59,577 nucleotides of DNA. Source: Bacteroidota bacterium. GTDB lineage: Bacteria; Bacteroidota; Bacteroidia; Sphingobacteriales; Sphingobacteriaceae. A program made the position numbers and the translations under genes. The first letter of the stretch is position 1, and every line of letters begins with the position of its first letter. This document shows positions 9,024 through 17,147 of the stretch, piece after piece. The notes below the pieces were generated by a model. The model did not search any database. It saw only the letters and a program-made list of their open reading frames with translations, and was not told the DNA's origin. The stretch covers positions 1 through 59,577 of the forward strand of contig JABDFM010000013.1 of the NCBI GenBank assembly GCA_013286565.1, given 5' to 3'.

Positions 9024-9866
9024 TTAATTAAATATTTCTATTTCTCCATCATGCAGGGCCCAAACCATATAAGGGTGGGTATCGGCATGGTAGGTGTCGC
9101 CATTAGCCGATATACCAATTACACCGGCAAACCCATTAAACGGTTTTAACTCGTTCAAGGTTTTCATGGTAGCCAGTTGCAGGTTCATGCCATCGGTTAC
9201 GCGGGTCACAATTTTGGGTGCAACGGCGCCGCTCACAATATCTTCGCCTACACCGGTGCATGATATTCCGGCACATTCGTTAACGTAATTCCCTGCCGCC
9301 GTAGCCGAATCACTTACCCTACCGGGAATTTCAAAACCTTTACCTCCCGTTGAGGTCGCGGCAGCCAGGTCGCCATAAATATCAAGCGCCACACAGCCCA
9401 CCGTACCCAGGCGGATGGAGTCACTCAATTTCTTTTCATATTCGTGGCGGCGCTGTGGTATTTCAGGATTATAATGTTTAAAGCCATTCTCGCGGGCAAA
9501 CTCTTGTGCACCTCTGCCGCTTAAAACTTTATCTTCCATGGTCAAAAGTTTTTCGGCAACACGGATAGGGTTTCTGATATTTTCGATATTGATGACGCCC
9601 GAAAATTGCATGGTTTTCCCGTTCATCAGGGATGCGCTCATTCTTATTTTACCGTCGCTTTGTATCTGCGAGCCTGTGCCGGCGTTAAACAGATCGCAAT
9701 CTTCCAGCAGGCATACCGTGTAAACTACCGTTTCAACAGCGGTGTGGCTTTCCAGGTATTTATGCCCAAGCTGCACGATCTCTCTTAATGCCTCTTGTTT
9801 AGCCTGCTTAACCTCCTGGTTGGTTTTCGACTCGCTAAAAAAGCCCCCGTGAATGATTATTTTCAT
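9024..9866 (-). CDS. iaaA: Isoaspartyl peptidase / plant-type L-asparaginase
   Basis: Start at MKIIIHGG, the invariant N-terminus of this Ntn-hydrolase family; the longer open frame upstream (26 more residues) is not family-like. 280 residues. The autocleavage and nucleophile Thr is in RLGTVGCVALD near residue 158-160, preceding the beta subunit, and substrate-loop motifs such as GRVSDSATAAGNYV and CTGVGED follow. Known members hydrolyse beta-aspartyl dipeptides; beside cphA and cphB its likely substrate is beta-Asp-Arg released from cyanophycin. It lies 116 bases downstream of cphB in the same orientation, so joint transcription is probable. Confidence 0.9.
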   Translation of the reverse strand: MKIIIHGGFFSESKTNQEVKQAKQEALREIVQLGHKYLESHTAVETVVYTVCLLEDCDLFNAGTGSQIQSDGKIRMSASLMNGKTMQFSGVINIENIRNPIRVAEKLLTMEDKVLSGRGAQEFARENGFKHYNPEIPQRRHEYEKKLSDSIRLGTVGCVALDIYGDLAAATSTGGKGFEIPGRVSDSATAAGNYVNECAGISCTGVGEDIVSGAVAPKIVTRVTDGMNLQLATMKTLNELKPFNGFAGVIGISANGDTYHADTHPYMVWALHDGEIEIFN

Positions 9867-9982
9867 AATGGTTTTTTTGTAGGGCATATATATCGCTTGA
9901 GTAAGTGGTTTTAAGTCACAAACAAATTCAATTTGCTGACTCAAGACTCATAACTCAAGACTACTTAACTATAAGTAACGGT

Positions 9983-10903
9983 CTATTGCATAAATTCATT
10001 ATCCGGGCCCTTGATAAAAACGCCTTCTTCTACTTTAACTACCTTTTTTATCAGTAAGCGGTGCTGCTGCAAGTCGTACCGGTCATAAATAGACATTACA
10101 TGCAGCCGCAGGTTCTCAATAGATACCGGCGAACCCAGTTCCACATCATATATATTGGTTTCCACCATGTTCTTTCCGTCAACCAAAATGATCAACCCCG
10201 AACCGATAGCTTCCATCATACTGCCTTCGGTGATCAGCAAACCAGCGTCTTCACCCAACCCAATACCCAAAATACCCGGGTTACTGGCCACTGCATATAA
10301 TAAACGGCCTATCCTGCCGCGCTGCACAAAATGGGTATCAATAATAACCGAATCAATAAACCCAAGCCCCGCGGTTATCTGCACTTCGCCTTTGATCAGA
10401 GCATCATTGCTTTGCCCTTTATAGATCATGTGGGTTGATGCCGCTGCCGCCCCTGCCGATGTACCGGCGAGTAAAAAGTTTTCTTTTTGATACCGGGCCT
10501 TTAATATCTGCAGGAATTCGGTCCCGCCAAATATCGAGCTCAGCCTTAGCTGGTCGCCGCCGGTAAAGATCACGATATCAGCTTTGTGTATGCGGTCGAG
10601 GTAGTTTTTGTGAACTGCATCCTCCCGGCTTTTAATGTGCATGGTATTTACATGGGGCACATTTAACTGGCTGAACGCTTTGATATATTCGTTACCAACA
10701 AGCTCGGGTATTTGCGACGCGGTGGTGACCACTTCAACATGCGAGCCTTCGCGTTTTGCCGACTCGTTGATGATCCTTTTGAGTATCCCCCGGTCAAAAA
10801 ATTTAAGATAATCAGGCTGTAAAACACGTTCCTGCGAACTGATGCTGCTTCCCATATCTACAGCGCCGCCAATTATTACCAGTTTTCCTTTGGGAGCATT
10901 CAT
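9983..10903 (-). CDS. cphB: Cyanophycinase, peptidase family S51
   Basis: 306 residues, starting MNAPKGKLVIIGGAVDMG. Family landmarks: VIFTGGDQLRL near residue 115, nucleophile Ser in LLAGTSAGAAAAS near 147, and DTHFVQRGRIGRL near 190. Cyanophycinase cleaves multi-L-arginyl-poly-L-aspartate to beta-Asp-Arg dipeptides in the cytosol. No signal peptide is present, in agreement with an intracellular store. It is divergent from cphA (219-base spacer) and upstream of the isoaspartyl peptidase that would finish the degradation. Confidence 0.93.
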   Translation of the reverse strand: MNAPKGKLVIIGGAVDMGSSISSQERVLQPDYLKFFDRGILKRIINESAKREGSHVEVVTTASQIPELVGNEYIKAFSQLNVPHVNTMHIKSREDAVHKNYLDRIHKADIVIFTGGDQLRLSSIFGGTEFLQILKARYQKENFLLAGTSAGAAAASTHMIYKGQSNDALIKGEVQITAGLGFIDSVIIDTHFVQRGRIGRLLYAVASNPGILGIGLGEDAGLLITEGSMMEAIGSGLIILVDGKNMVETNIYDVELGSPVSIENLRLHVMSIYDRYDLQQHRLLIKKVVKVEEGVFIKGPDNEFMQ

Positions 10904-10968
10904 ATTTGGTGTATTTAGTTAATCATTCAGTTATAAGCAGTTGATGATATTGTCACAAACAATTTCAT

Positions 10969-10976
10969 CAAACCTA
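10969..10976 (-). promoter_or_regulatory. Candidate -7 promoter element for cphB
   Basis: On the minus strand the sequence reads TAGGTTTG, a full match to TAnnTTTG, about 65 bases ahead of the cphB start. A clear -33 TTG at normal spacing was not found. No comparable element was found on the cphA side of the spacer. Confidence 0.4.
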
Positions 10977-11122
10977 CAGCACAAATTAAAGCAAAAAGGA
11001 TACACAAAGGTGTCTATTATCTAAATATATTCTGCGTTTTTTATTGAAAAGTTTTATTAGGCTGTTAAGTTTCATAGCTTTAAAATAAATTACATCCCCT
11101 TAAATCTAATACACTACACGAT

Positions 11123-13753
11123 ATGAAGATCGAAAATATACAAGTGCTTCGCGGCCCCAACATCTGGAGCACTAACCGTAAAAAACTGATACAGATGCGG
11201 TTGAACCTGGAGGAGATGGAGCATAAGCCCACCAATAAGATCGAAGGCTTTATAGAAAGGCTGGAGAAAATGATGCCGACACTTTACCAGCATCGTTGTT
11301 CACCGGGGGTTCCGGGCGGTTTTTTTCAGCGGGTGGTAGCCGGTACCTGGATGGGACACGTGGTAGAGCATATCGCGTTGGAGATACAAACATTGGCCGG
11401 TATGGACACCGGTTTCGGGCGCACACGCGAAACAAAAACCGTTGGTATATATAATGTAGTATTCACTTATTTGGAAGAAAAGGTGGGTATTTATGCGGCA
11501 GAAGCTGCCGTTCGTATTACCGAAGCGTTAATAAAAGGGGAGGATTATAACCTGGAATATGACATACAGCAAATGCGTGAGATCAGGGAAAATACCCGAT
11601 TGGGCCCAAGTACCGGGTCGATAGTGGAAGAAGCCATTGCCCGGAACATCCCCTGGATACGGTTGAATAAAGAGTCGCTGGTGCAATTGGGTTATGGCAA
11701 AAACCAGGTACGTTTCAGGGCCACCATGACGGAGAAAACAAGCTGCATAGCGGTTGACATCGCCAGTAATAAGGACGAGACCAAGCGCCTTTTGGAAGAA
11801 CAAGCCATCCCCGTGGCAAAAGGGATCACCATTTCGTCTGTTGCCGGGGTGGATGAAGCGATACGTAAAGTGGGCTTTCCGTTGGTATTTAAACCTTTGG
11901 ACGGTAACCACGGACGGGGCATATCGATCAATATAAGAGATAAGGAAGCAGCGATAGCCGCTTACGAACATGCCGCAAAAATATCCCGCAAGGTAATCGT
12001 GGAACGTTTTATAACAGGATATGATTTCCGTGTTTTGGTGATCGACAATAAAATGGTGGCAGCGGCCCTGCGCGATCCGGCGCATGTGATGGGCGATGGA
12101 CATTCCACTATCCAGGAATTGATCGACCTGGAAAATACCAACCCCAAAAGAGGGTATGGGCATGAAAATGTGCTGACGCTGATCTCGGTTGACCGGGATA
12201 CTTTGGATCTGTTAGATAAGAAAGGCTACACCTTAGAAACTGTACCGGCCAAAGGCGAAAAACTATTTGTAAAATCAACCGCCAACCTCAGCACCGGCGG
12301 AACATCCGTTGATGTGACCGACCATGTGCACCCGCAAAACGTATTCATCTGCGAACGCATATCAAAGATCATAGGTCTTGATATTTGTGGCATCGATATT
12401 ATGGCGCAAAATTTAAGTGAGCCGCTTAACGATACCGGCGGAGTGATATTAGAAGTAAACGCGGCGCCGGGTTTCCGGATGCACATCGCGCCAAGCGAGG
12501 GACTGCCGCGCAACGTTGCCGGGCATGTGATCGATATGCTGTACCCTCCGGGTAAATCGGCAGCGCGTATCCCCATCATCGCCATAACCGGCACGAATGG
12601 TAAAACTACCACTACCCGGTTGATCGCCCATATTGTAAAAAATAACGGGCACAGGGTTGGTTTTACCACATCAGATGGTATCTATGTGCAGAACAATATG
12701 ATGCTCAAAGGTGATACCACCGGCCCTGTAAGCGCAGAGTTTATATTGAAAGACCCTACCGTTGATTTTGCCGTATTGGAAACGGCACGCGGTGGTATTT
12801 TACGGGCAGGTTTGGGCTTTAGTCAGTGCGATATCGGTGTGATCACCAATATACAGGAAGACCACCTCGGCCTGGCAGATATCCATACTTTGGAAGACCT
12901 GGCACGTGTAAAAAGCGTGGTAACCAACTCGGTAAAAAAAGATGGCTGGGCGGTATTGAATGCGGATAATGATTATTGCGTCCGCATCGGCAAAAAAGCG
13001 GATTGTAATGTGGCTTATTTTAGTATGGATGAAAATAACCCGGTCATCAAATCGCATTGCAAAAAGGGCGGTATTGCCTGTATCAGCGAGAATGGTTTTG
13101 TCACCATACAAAAAGGCGACTGGAAAATACGAGTACAACGTACCATCATGATACCGCTTACTTTTGGCGGCACGGTGCCGTTTATGATACAAAATGTGCT
13201 TGCCGCAACGCTGGCCAGCTTTTTATGGGGATTTAAAACAGAGGATATCCAAACTTCGCTGCAAACCTTTATCCCGTCGGCTGCGCAAACGCCGGGCAGG
13301 ATGAACATATTTGAGTTCAAGGATTTCCGGTTCATGATCGATTTTGCACATAACCCGGACGGCTTTATCGGTATAAAGGCATTTTTGAGCCATATCGATT
13401 CGCCGCTCAAGATCGGCATCATAGCCGGCACCGGCGACAGGCGCGATTCTGATATCCGCGAGATAGGAAAACTATCAGCCGAGATGTTTGATTATGTGAT
13501 ACTGCGCCAGGAAAAACACCTGCGCGGGCGTACAGAGCAAAATATATTGGACTTGCTGATCGAAGGTATTCATTCCGTTGACCCGAATAAACAATTCGAG
13601 GTTGTTCCGAAGGAAATTGAAGCCATCAAGTATGCCATGAGCATGGCCAAACCGGGAGCGTTTATTGTTGCTTTGAGTGATGTAGTGGATAATGCCATTG
13701 AAACTGTACAAAACTACCAGGAGCAGGAGAGGAACGGGTTGTTTAATGCGTAG
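11123..13753 (+). CDS. cphA: Cyanophycin synthetase
   Basis: 876 residues, the usual CphA1 length. The N-terminal domain (1-160) is followed by an ATP-grasp domain (about 215-475; LVFKPLDGNHGRGISI and later LEVNAAPGFRMH) and a C-terminal Mur-ligase domain with P-loop ITGTNGKTTTTR near 490. The ATP-grasp half adds Asp to the backbone and the Mur-like half adds Arg to its side chain, making the nitrogen-storage polymer in the cytosol. Both active-site loops are intact, unlike the shorter CphA2. It ends in TAG, showing amber is used as a normal stop here. Confidence 0.95.
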   Translation: MKIENIQVLRGPNIWSTNRKKLIQMRLNLEEMEHKPTNKIEGFIERLEKMMPTLYQHRCSPGVPGGFFQRVVAGTWMGHVVEHIALEIQTLAGMDTGFGRTRETKTVGIYNVVFTYLEEKVGIYAAEAAVRITEALIKGEDYNLEYDIQQMREIRENTRLGPSTGSIVEEAIARNIPWIRLNKESLVQLGYGKNQVRFRATMTEKTSCIAVDIASNKDETKRLLEEQAIPVAKGITISSVAGVDEAIRKVGFPLVFKPLDGNHGRGISINIRDKEAAIAAYEHAAKISRKVIVERFITGYDFRVLVIDNKMVAAALRDPAHVMGDGHSTIQELIDLENTNPKRGYGHENVLTLISVDRDTLDLLDKKGYTLETVPAKGEKLFVKSTANLSTGGTSVDVTDHVHPQNVFICERISKIIGLDICGIDIMAQNLSEPLNDTGGVILEVNAAPGFRMHIAPSEGLPRNVAGHVIDMLYPPGKSAARIPIIAITGTNGKTTTTRLIAHIVKNNGHRVGFTTSDGIYVQNNMMLKGDTTGPVSAEFILKDPTVDFAVLETARGGILRAGLGFSQCDIGVITNIQEDHLGLADIHTLEDLARVKSVVTNSVKKDGWAVLNADNDYCVRIGKKADCNVAYFSMDENNPVIKSHCKKGGIACISENGFVTIQKGDWKIRVQRTIMIPLTFGGTVPFMIQNVLAATLASFLWGFKTEDIQTSLQTFIPSAAQTPGRMNIFEFKDFRFMIDFAHNPDGFIGIKAFLSHIDSPLKIGIIAGTGDRRDSDIREIGKLSAEMFDYVILRQEKHLRGRTEQNILDLLIEGIHSVDPNKQFEVVPKEIEAIKYAMSMAKPGAFIVALSDVVDNAIETVQNYQEQERNGLFNA

Positions 13754-13840
13754 GTTAGCCCCACCCAAACCCTCCCCGGAAGGGAGGGCTTAAAAATTGT
13801 TTTTAAAAGTCTCCTCTGCCGGGGGAGATTTAGAGGTGGC
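13754..13840. repeat. Palindromic intergenic repeat (family A, copy 1) with terminator hairpin
   Basis: About 85 bases resembling, in reverse complement, the element at 44034-44117 (shared blocks AGCCCCACCCAAACCCTC and TAAAAGTCTCC). The first part makes a 7-bp GC stem, CCCTCCC/GGGAGGG at 13770-13788, followed by a T-containing stretch, and likely ends cphA transcription. The second part holds another GC hairpin. Confidence 0.75.
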
Positions 13841-13849
13841 TGGTTGTCT

Positions 13850-13970
13850 TGGCGCTGACAGATAATAATGCCACAACAACATCGCTGCCAAAGTCCTATA
13901 AGGCCACATTTACCGGTAATCTCTAACATTTCTTCTATTGTAGTTTGGGCAGGCAATCCTTTCACCCAAC
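13850..13970 (-). pseudogene. Degraded fragment of a DNA-3-methyladenine glycosylase gene
   Basis: About 120 bases that mirror the last third of the intact glycosylase gene at 15370-16002. On the minus strand one frame gives VKGLPAQTTIEEMLEIT, and after a one-base frame change PYRTLAAMLLWHYYLSAP, nearly identical to the intact copy (VKELPAETTLQEMLAIT and then the same second block). Everything upstream of this piece is missing and no start exists. It is a non-functional partial duplicate or the leftover of a second gene copy. Confidence 0.8.
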
Positions 13971-14024
13971 TAACGCAAGTATGTCTGGCACGCAATAGCT
14001 ACTTGTGCACTCTTTGCACTAATG

Positions 14025-14034
14025 CAAACGTTTG
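14025..14034. promoter_or_regulatory. LacI-like palindrome (half-site pair 1)
   Basis: CAAACGTTTG is a perfect 10-bp palindrome with the central ACGT of many LacI-family operators. A longer version of the same core lies at 14201-14216. Confidence 0.35.
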
Positions 14035-14200
14035 TCCATCGCTTGCTCCCCCGCTTTATTTAGCATCAGCAATAAGTTTAGAACAAGTCTTTAAAAAGTC
14101 TTCAAGCACCCCGTGTCGCTCTTGTATTATTAAATAAATAACTATTTATTGATCGAATAATAAATACTTTATAAATAATTTTAAGATGTAATAAGCGCAT

Positions 14201-14216
14201 ACACAAACGTTTGTGT
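14201..14216. promoter_or_regulatory. LacI-like operator palindrome
   Basis: ACACAAACGTTTGTGT is a perfect 16-bp palindrome containing the same CAAACGTTTG core as 14025-14034. It sits about 75 bases ahead of the SusC-receptor remnant, where LacI-type control of glycan-uptake genes would be expected. No LacI-family gene is in the window. Confidence 0.45.
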
Positions 14217-14289
14217 GGCCTTATTATGATGAGCTATAGTTATGTATTAGTATGATTGTATTATATGGTTTTGGCGTATGTCTGGGTGA

Positions 14290-14427
14290 ATGTACGGTGT
14301 GGTCAAAGGTAATGATGATGGTTTGCCTATTCCAGTTGTATCAGTAGCGGTAAAAGATGGAACAGTTACCGATGCAGATCGGAAATATAAAATGGATATA
14401 ATTTTTACGCGAATATTTTTTGGTTAA
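14290..14427 (+). pseudogene. Remnant of a SusC/TonB-dependent receptor N-terminal domain
   Basis: A 45-codon frame reads VVKGNDDGLPIPVVSVAV, then KDGTVTDADRKYKMDI, then ends. This matches the carboxypeptidase-regulatory-like domain at the N-terminus of SusC-family receptors (pattern G-x-PLPGVSVxVKG...TxTDxDGxYxI), with substitutions at normally fixed Gly positions. No signal peptide, plug or barrel follows; the lipoprotein gene comes 77 bases later. The remainder of the region 13971-14504 outside these features is AT-rich with no gene that I can support. Confidence 0.65.
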
Positions 14428-14504
14428 CACAACGCCATCAGGGATATAACTTTTATTTCTATTAATATTCATTCATATCTATAAACAAATTAAAACAAAC
14501 CACC

Positions 14505-15236
14505 ATGAAAAACAATGTTTTCCTCGCAGCATTAATGCTGTCCGTTGCCTTTTTAAGTTGTAAAAAACAATCTACGCCAGAGCCCCAAGCATCACCCACA
14601 ATTCCGGCAGTCAAGCATAATCAAACCTATCCGGGTGGTGGTTATGCATCAGCCAATCTACCAGCCGGTGATACTATCAAATCATTTTCTACCACATGGA
14701 CTGTGCCGGTTACCCCGCCCAGAGATTCTACTATTTTTTGGTGGAATGGTTTAGATGGCGGCGCCTGTCAACCTGTACTACAATGGGAAAATGGTAGCTG
14801 GACAATTGCAAATTGGTATTTTAATGACAACAATGATGGGCAAGGAGCTACTTATCATCATGGTACATTTGTTCCTGTTACATCCGGCACTTCGCTTACG
14901 GGTGTTATTACATTGGTATCATACACAGCTACTAGCTTTACTTATAAAGAGTCATTTACTGGCTATCCTGCTGCTGATGTTACCTTTACACGAACAACGC
15001 TGGCTACTAGTTTAGTTGAAGACCAGGAGGCTTATACCAATACCTATCTTGTATTCCCTAATCAAACAAAATTACAAATGACAGGGATTGATTGCGTGTT
15101 AACAAATGGAACCCACCCACCTAACCTAAACTGGACTTTTGGCGAAGGGACTTATACAACACCAAATGGTTATCCACAGATTCTTGTGGTAAGCCCAAGT
15201 TCTTCAAACGGTGAGATTGATTTTTATTTACATTAA
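14505..15236 (+). CDS. Secreted lipoprotein with G1 (eqolisin)-like fold
   Basis: 243 residues with a lipoprotein signal (AFLSC, Cys about 20) and then a mature part rich in Thr, Trp and Asn. The segment STTWTVPV, FWWNGLDGGACQPVLQW and the later SLVEDQEAYTNTY resemble the beta-sandwich of G1 glutamic peptidases, where a Gln and a Glu are catalytic; Gln in CQPVLQW and Glu in VEDQEA are candidates. Bacterial G1-like proteins are mostly uncharacterised, and some may not be peptidases. It has no partner gene; a hairpin follows at 15263. Confidence 0.5.
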   Translation: MKNNVFLAALMLSVAFLSCKKQSTPEPQASPTIPAVKHNQTYPGGGYASANLPAGDTIKSFSTTWTVPVTPPRDSTIFWWNGLDGGACQPVLQWENGSWTIANWYFNDNNDGQGATYHHGTFVPVTSGTSLTGVITLVSYTATSFTYKESFTGYPAADVTFTRTTLATSLVEDQEAYTNTYLVFPNQTKLQMTGIDCVLTNGTHPPNLNWTFGEGTYTTPNGYPQILVVSPSSSNGEIDFYLH

Positions 15237-15262
15237 AAAATTGGTTATTCAATCTCTTCCTC

Positions 15263-15299
15263 ACTGGTTTAAGTCTTCCGAAGGTCGACTTAAACCAGT
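15263..15299. terminator. Hairpin between the G1-like and alkA genes
   Basis: A perfect 13-bp stem, ACTGGTTTAAGTC with GACTTAAACCAGT, around an 11-base loop, between convergent genes. There is only a short T-run after it, so its strength as a terminator is uncertain. Confidence 0.55.
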
Positions 15300-15369
15300 A
15301 AGGTTTTAGTGTAAATTAATAATTTCCAGTTTTTCCGATATGTTTATTCTCCGCGCGTCATTGTAATGA

Positions 15370-16002
15370 CTATAATTTTGCTTTGGGTGCTGATAAATAA
15401 TAATGCCACAGCAGCATCGCCGCCAAAGTACGGTAAGGCTGCCATTGGGTTGTTATTGCCAGCATTTCCTGCAAGGTAGTTTCAGCAGGCAACTCCTTCA
15501 CCCGCTTCAAAGCATTTACCGCTGCCAAATCGCCGATAGGGAAAATATCCGCGCGTTGCAGGGCGAACATCAGGTATACATCCGCCGTCCAGTTGCCGAT
15601 ACCTTTGAGGGCGGTTAGCTTGGCGCGGATCTCCTCATCGGGCATATCATGAAATTCTTCGAGTTTAAATTGTCCGTTTAAAAGTGCTTCCGCTAAATAT
15701 TTAATATAACCGGTTTTCTGCCGGCTGCAATAACAGGCACGGAATTCTTCATCAGTCAATAATAATACCCGCGCCGGTGTTAGTTCCTGTACTCTTTCTT
15801 TCAGTTTATTTAATGCCGATAATGCCGAAGCCAGCGAAACCTGCTGCTCCAAAATAATATGAACCAGAGATTCAAAACTATTTGGCCGCGACCAAAATGG
15901 CGGATAGCCATGGGCATCAATTATTTTTTGAAGATCGGCATCATTTGAAGCAAGTTCGTCAAAAATGGAATGCTGATTGCTTTGGGTAAACTGTTGTATC
16001 AT
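15370..16002 (-). CDS. alkA: DNA-3-methyladenine glycosylase II (HhH-GPD family)
   Basis: 210 residues from MIQQFTQSNQ; a longer frame upstream adds 20 hydrophobic residues that do not fit. The helix-hairpin-helix (LTALKGIGNWTADVYLMF, about 130-147) and the catalytic Asp in FPIGDLA about 20 residues later define the HhH-GPD superfamily. It excises alkylated bases to start base-excision repair. The short length fits the single-domain AlkA-like class common in this phylum. A broken partial copy of its 3' end lies 1.4 kb away at 13850-13970. Confidence 0.9.
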   Translation of the reverse strand: MIQQFTQSNQHSIFDELASNDADLQKIIDAHGYPPFWSRPNSFESLVHIILEQQVSLASALSALNKLKERVQELTPARVLLLTDEEFRACYCSRQKTGYIKYLAEALLNGQFKLEEFHDMPDEEIRAKLTALKGIGNWTADVYLMFALQRADIFPIGDLAAVNALKRVKELPAETTLQEMLAITTQWQPYRTLAAMLLWHYYLSAPKAKL

Positions 16003-16131
16003 ATAATTGTTGTTTAAAAATACTAAATATTTTAGGATTTTGTATAATATTCGTAAATTCACAACGCAAAATCATTTTAAGTTTTTTGCTTGCCAACATT
16101 GTAGGGTATTTAATTTATAAGAATTGAAAAA

Positions 16132-17121
16132 ATGAGTAAAATACATATAAACGGGACAGACATTACCATTATCAAGCACAATGAGCAAGATTATATTTGC
16201 TTAACTGATATGGTGTCCAATATTGAAGATGGCAGCAAATTAATTGAAAGGTGGATTAATAATAAAACAACCGTTGATTTTTGGGGTGTTTGGGAGGGGA
16301 TGTTTAATCCTAATTTTAAAACCCCGGAATTCCGGGGAATTAGAGAAAATGTTGGTTCTGGGAATTATTTTCTTTCGATTAAGAAATGGGTTGAGCAAAC
16401 AAACGCTATCGGGGTCTATTCAAAAGCTGGACGGACAGGGGGTGGGACTTGGGCACAAGTTGATATTGCTTTTGAGTTTTGCACTTACATAAGCCCGGAA
16501 TTCAAATTGTTGTTAATTACAGAATTTAAAAACTTTAAACAAAGAGAAACAAGGGGATTAGATCAGGTTTGGGATTTCAGAAGATTCTTAACTAAAGCAA
16601 ATTACAGAATTCAGACTGATGCCATTCAAGACGTTTTAATCCCATTAAGAAATTTACCTAAAAAAATGGAAGGTGTGATTTATGCTGAAGAAGCAGAATT
16701 ATTAAACAAGGTTGTATTTAATAAAACCGCTAAGGAGTGGAATACAGAAAATCCAGATTTGGTGCAAAAAGGGCATAACATAAGAGATTACGGAACTACT
16801 CACCAACTAATATTAATAGCTAACCTTGAACCTTTAAATGCTGAATTAATAAGAAACAAAATAAGCCAATATGATAGGCTGTTAACATTAAAACAAGCAG
16901 CTGTAGAACAAGTTAAATCTTTACTAAAGAGTAAAGCAATTCAAGATACATTAATTGACAGTCCTCATATAGACAAGTATAAACACATAGATATAAAGAA
17001 TGTGGATAGCGAAAAGCAAACTCCCGATTTAAACCAGTTTAATAAAAATTTAAAAAGATTAGTTAATGTTCCGTCACCTAAAAAAGATAAAGAACCCCCT
17101 AAGGATGGGGAATTGTTTTAA
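16132..17121 (+). CDS. KilA-N domain protein
   Basis: 329 residues. The first 140 residues match the KilA-N DNA-binding domain (CLTDMV..., SGNYFLSIKKWVEQTNAIG, AFEFCTYISPEFKLLLITEF), known from phage antirepressors and from free-standing chromosomal genes in Bacteroidota. The rest is a helical domain with a Lys/Pro-rich tail (PSPKKDKEPPKDGE). It is much more AT-rich (about 35% GC in sample lines) than the neighbouring rarA gene, consistent with a mobile origin. No phage or integrase gene lies nearby. A role in regulation or phage exclusion is speculation. Confidence 0.8.
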   Translation: MSKIHINGTDITIIKHNEQDYICLTDMVSNIEDGSKLIERWINNKTTVDFWGVWEGMFNPNFKTPEFRGIRENVGSGNYFLSIKKWVEQTNAIGVYSKAGRTGGGTWAQVDIAFEFCTYISPEFKLLLITEFKNFKQRETRGLDQVWDFRRFLTKANYRIQTDAIQDVLIPLRNLPKKMEGVIYAEEAELLNKVVFNKTAKEWNTENPDLVQKGHNIRDYGTTHQLILIANLEPLNAELIRNKISQYDRLLTLKQAAVEQVKSLLKSKAIQDTLIDSPHIDKYKHIDIKNVDSEKQTPDLNQFNKNLKRLVNVPSPKKDKEPPKDGELF

Positions 17122-17147
17122 ACGGAAACATTGCCAATTTTACATAC

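Noticed and set aside
11528..12163. 211-codon minus-strand frame inside cphA
   Set aside because: Antisense shadow of the ATP-grasp domain; no domain of its own.
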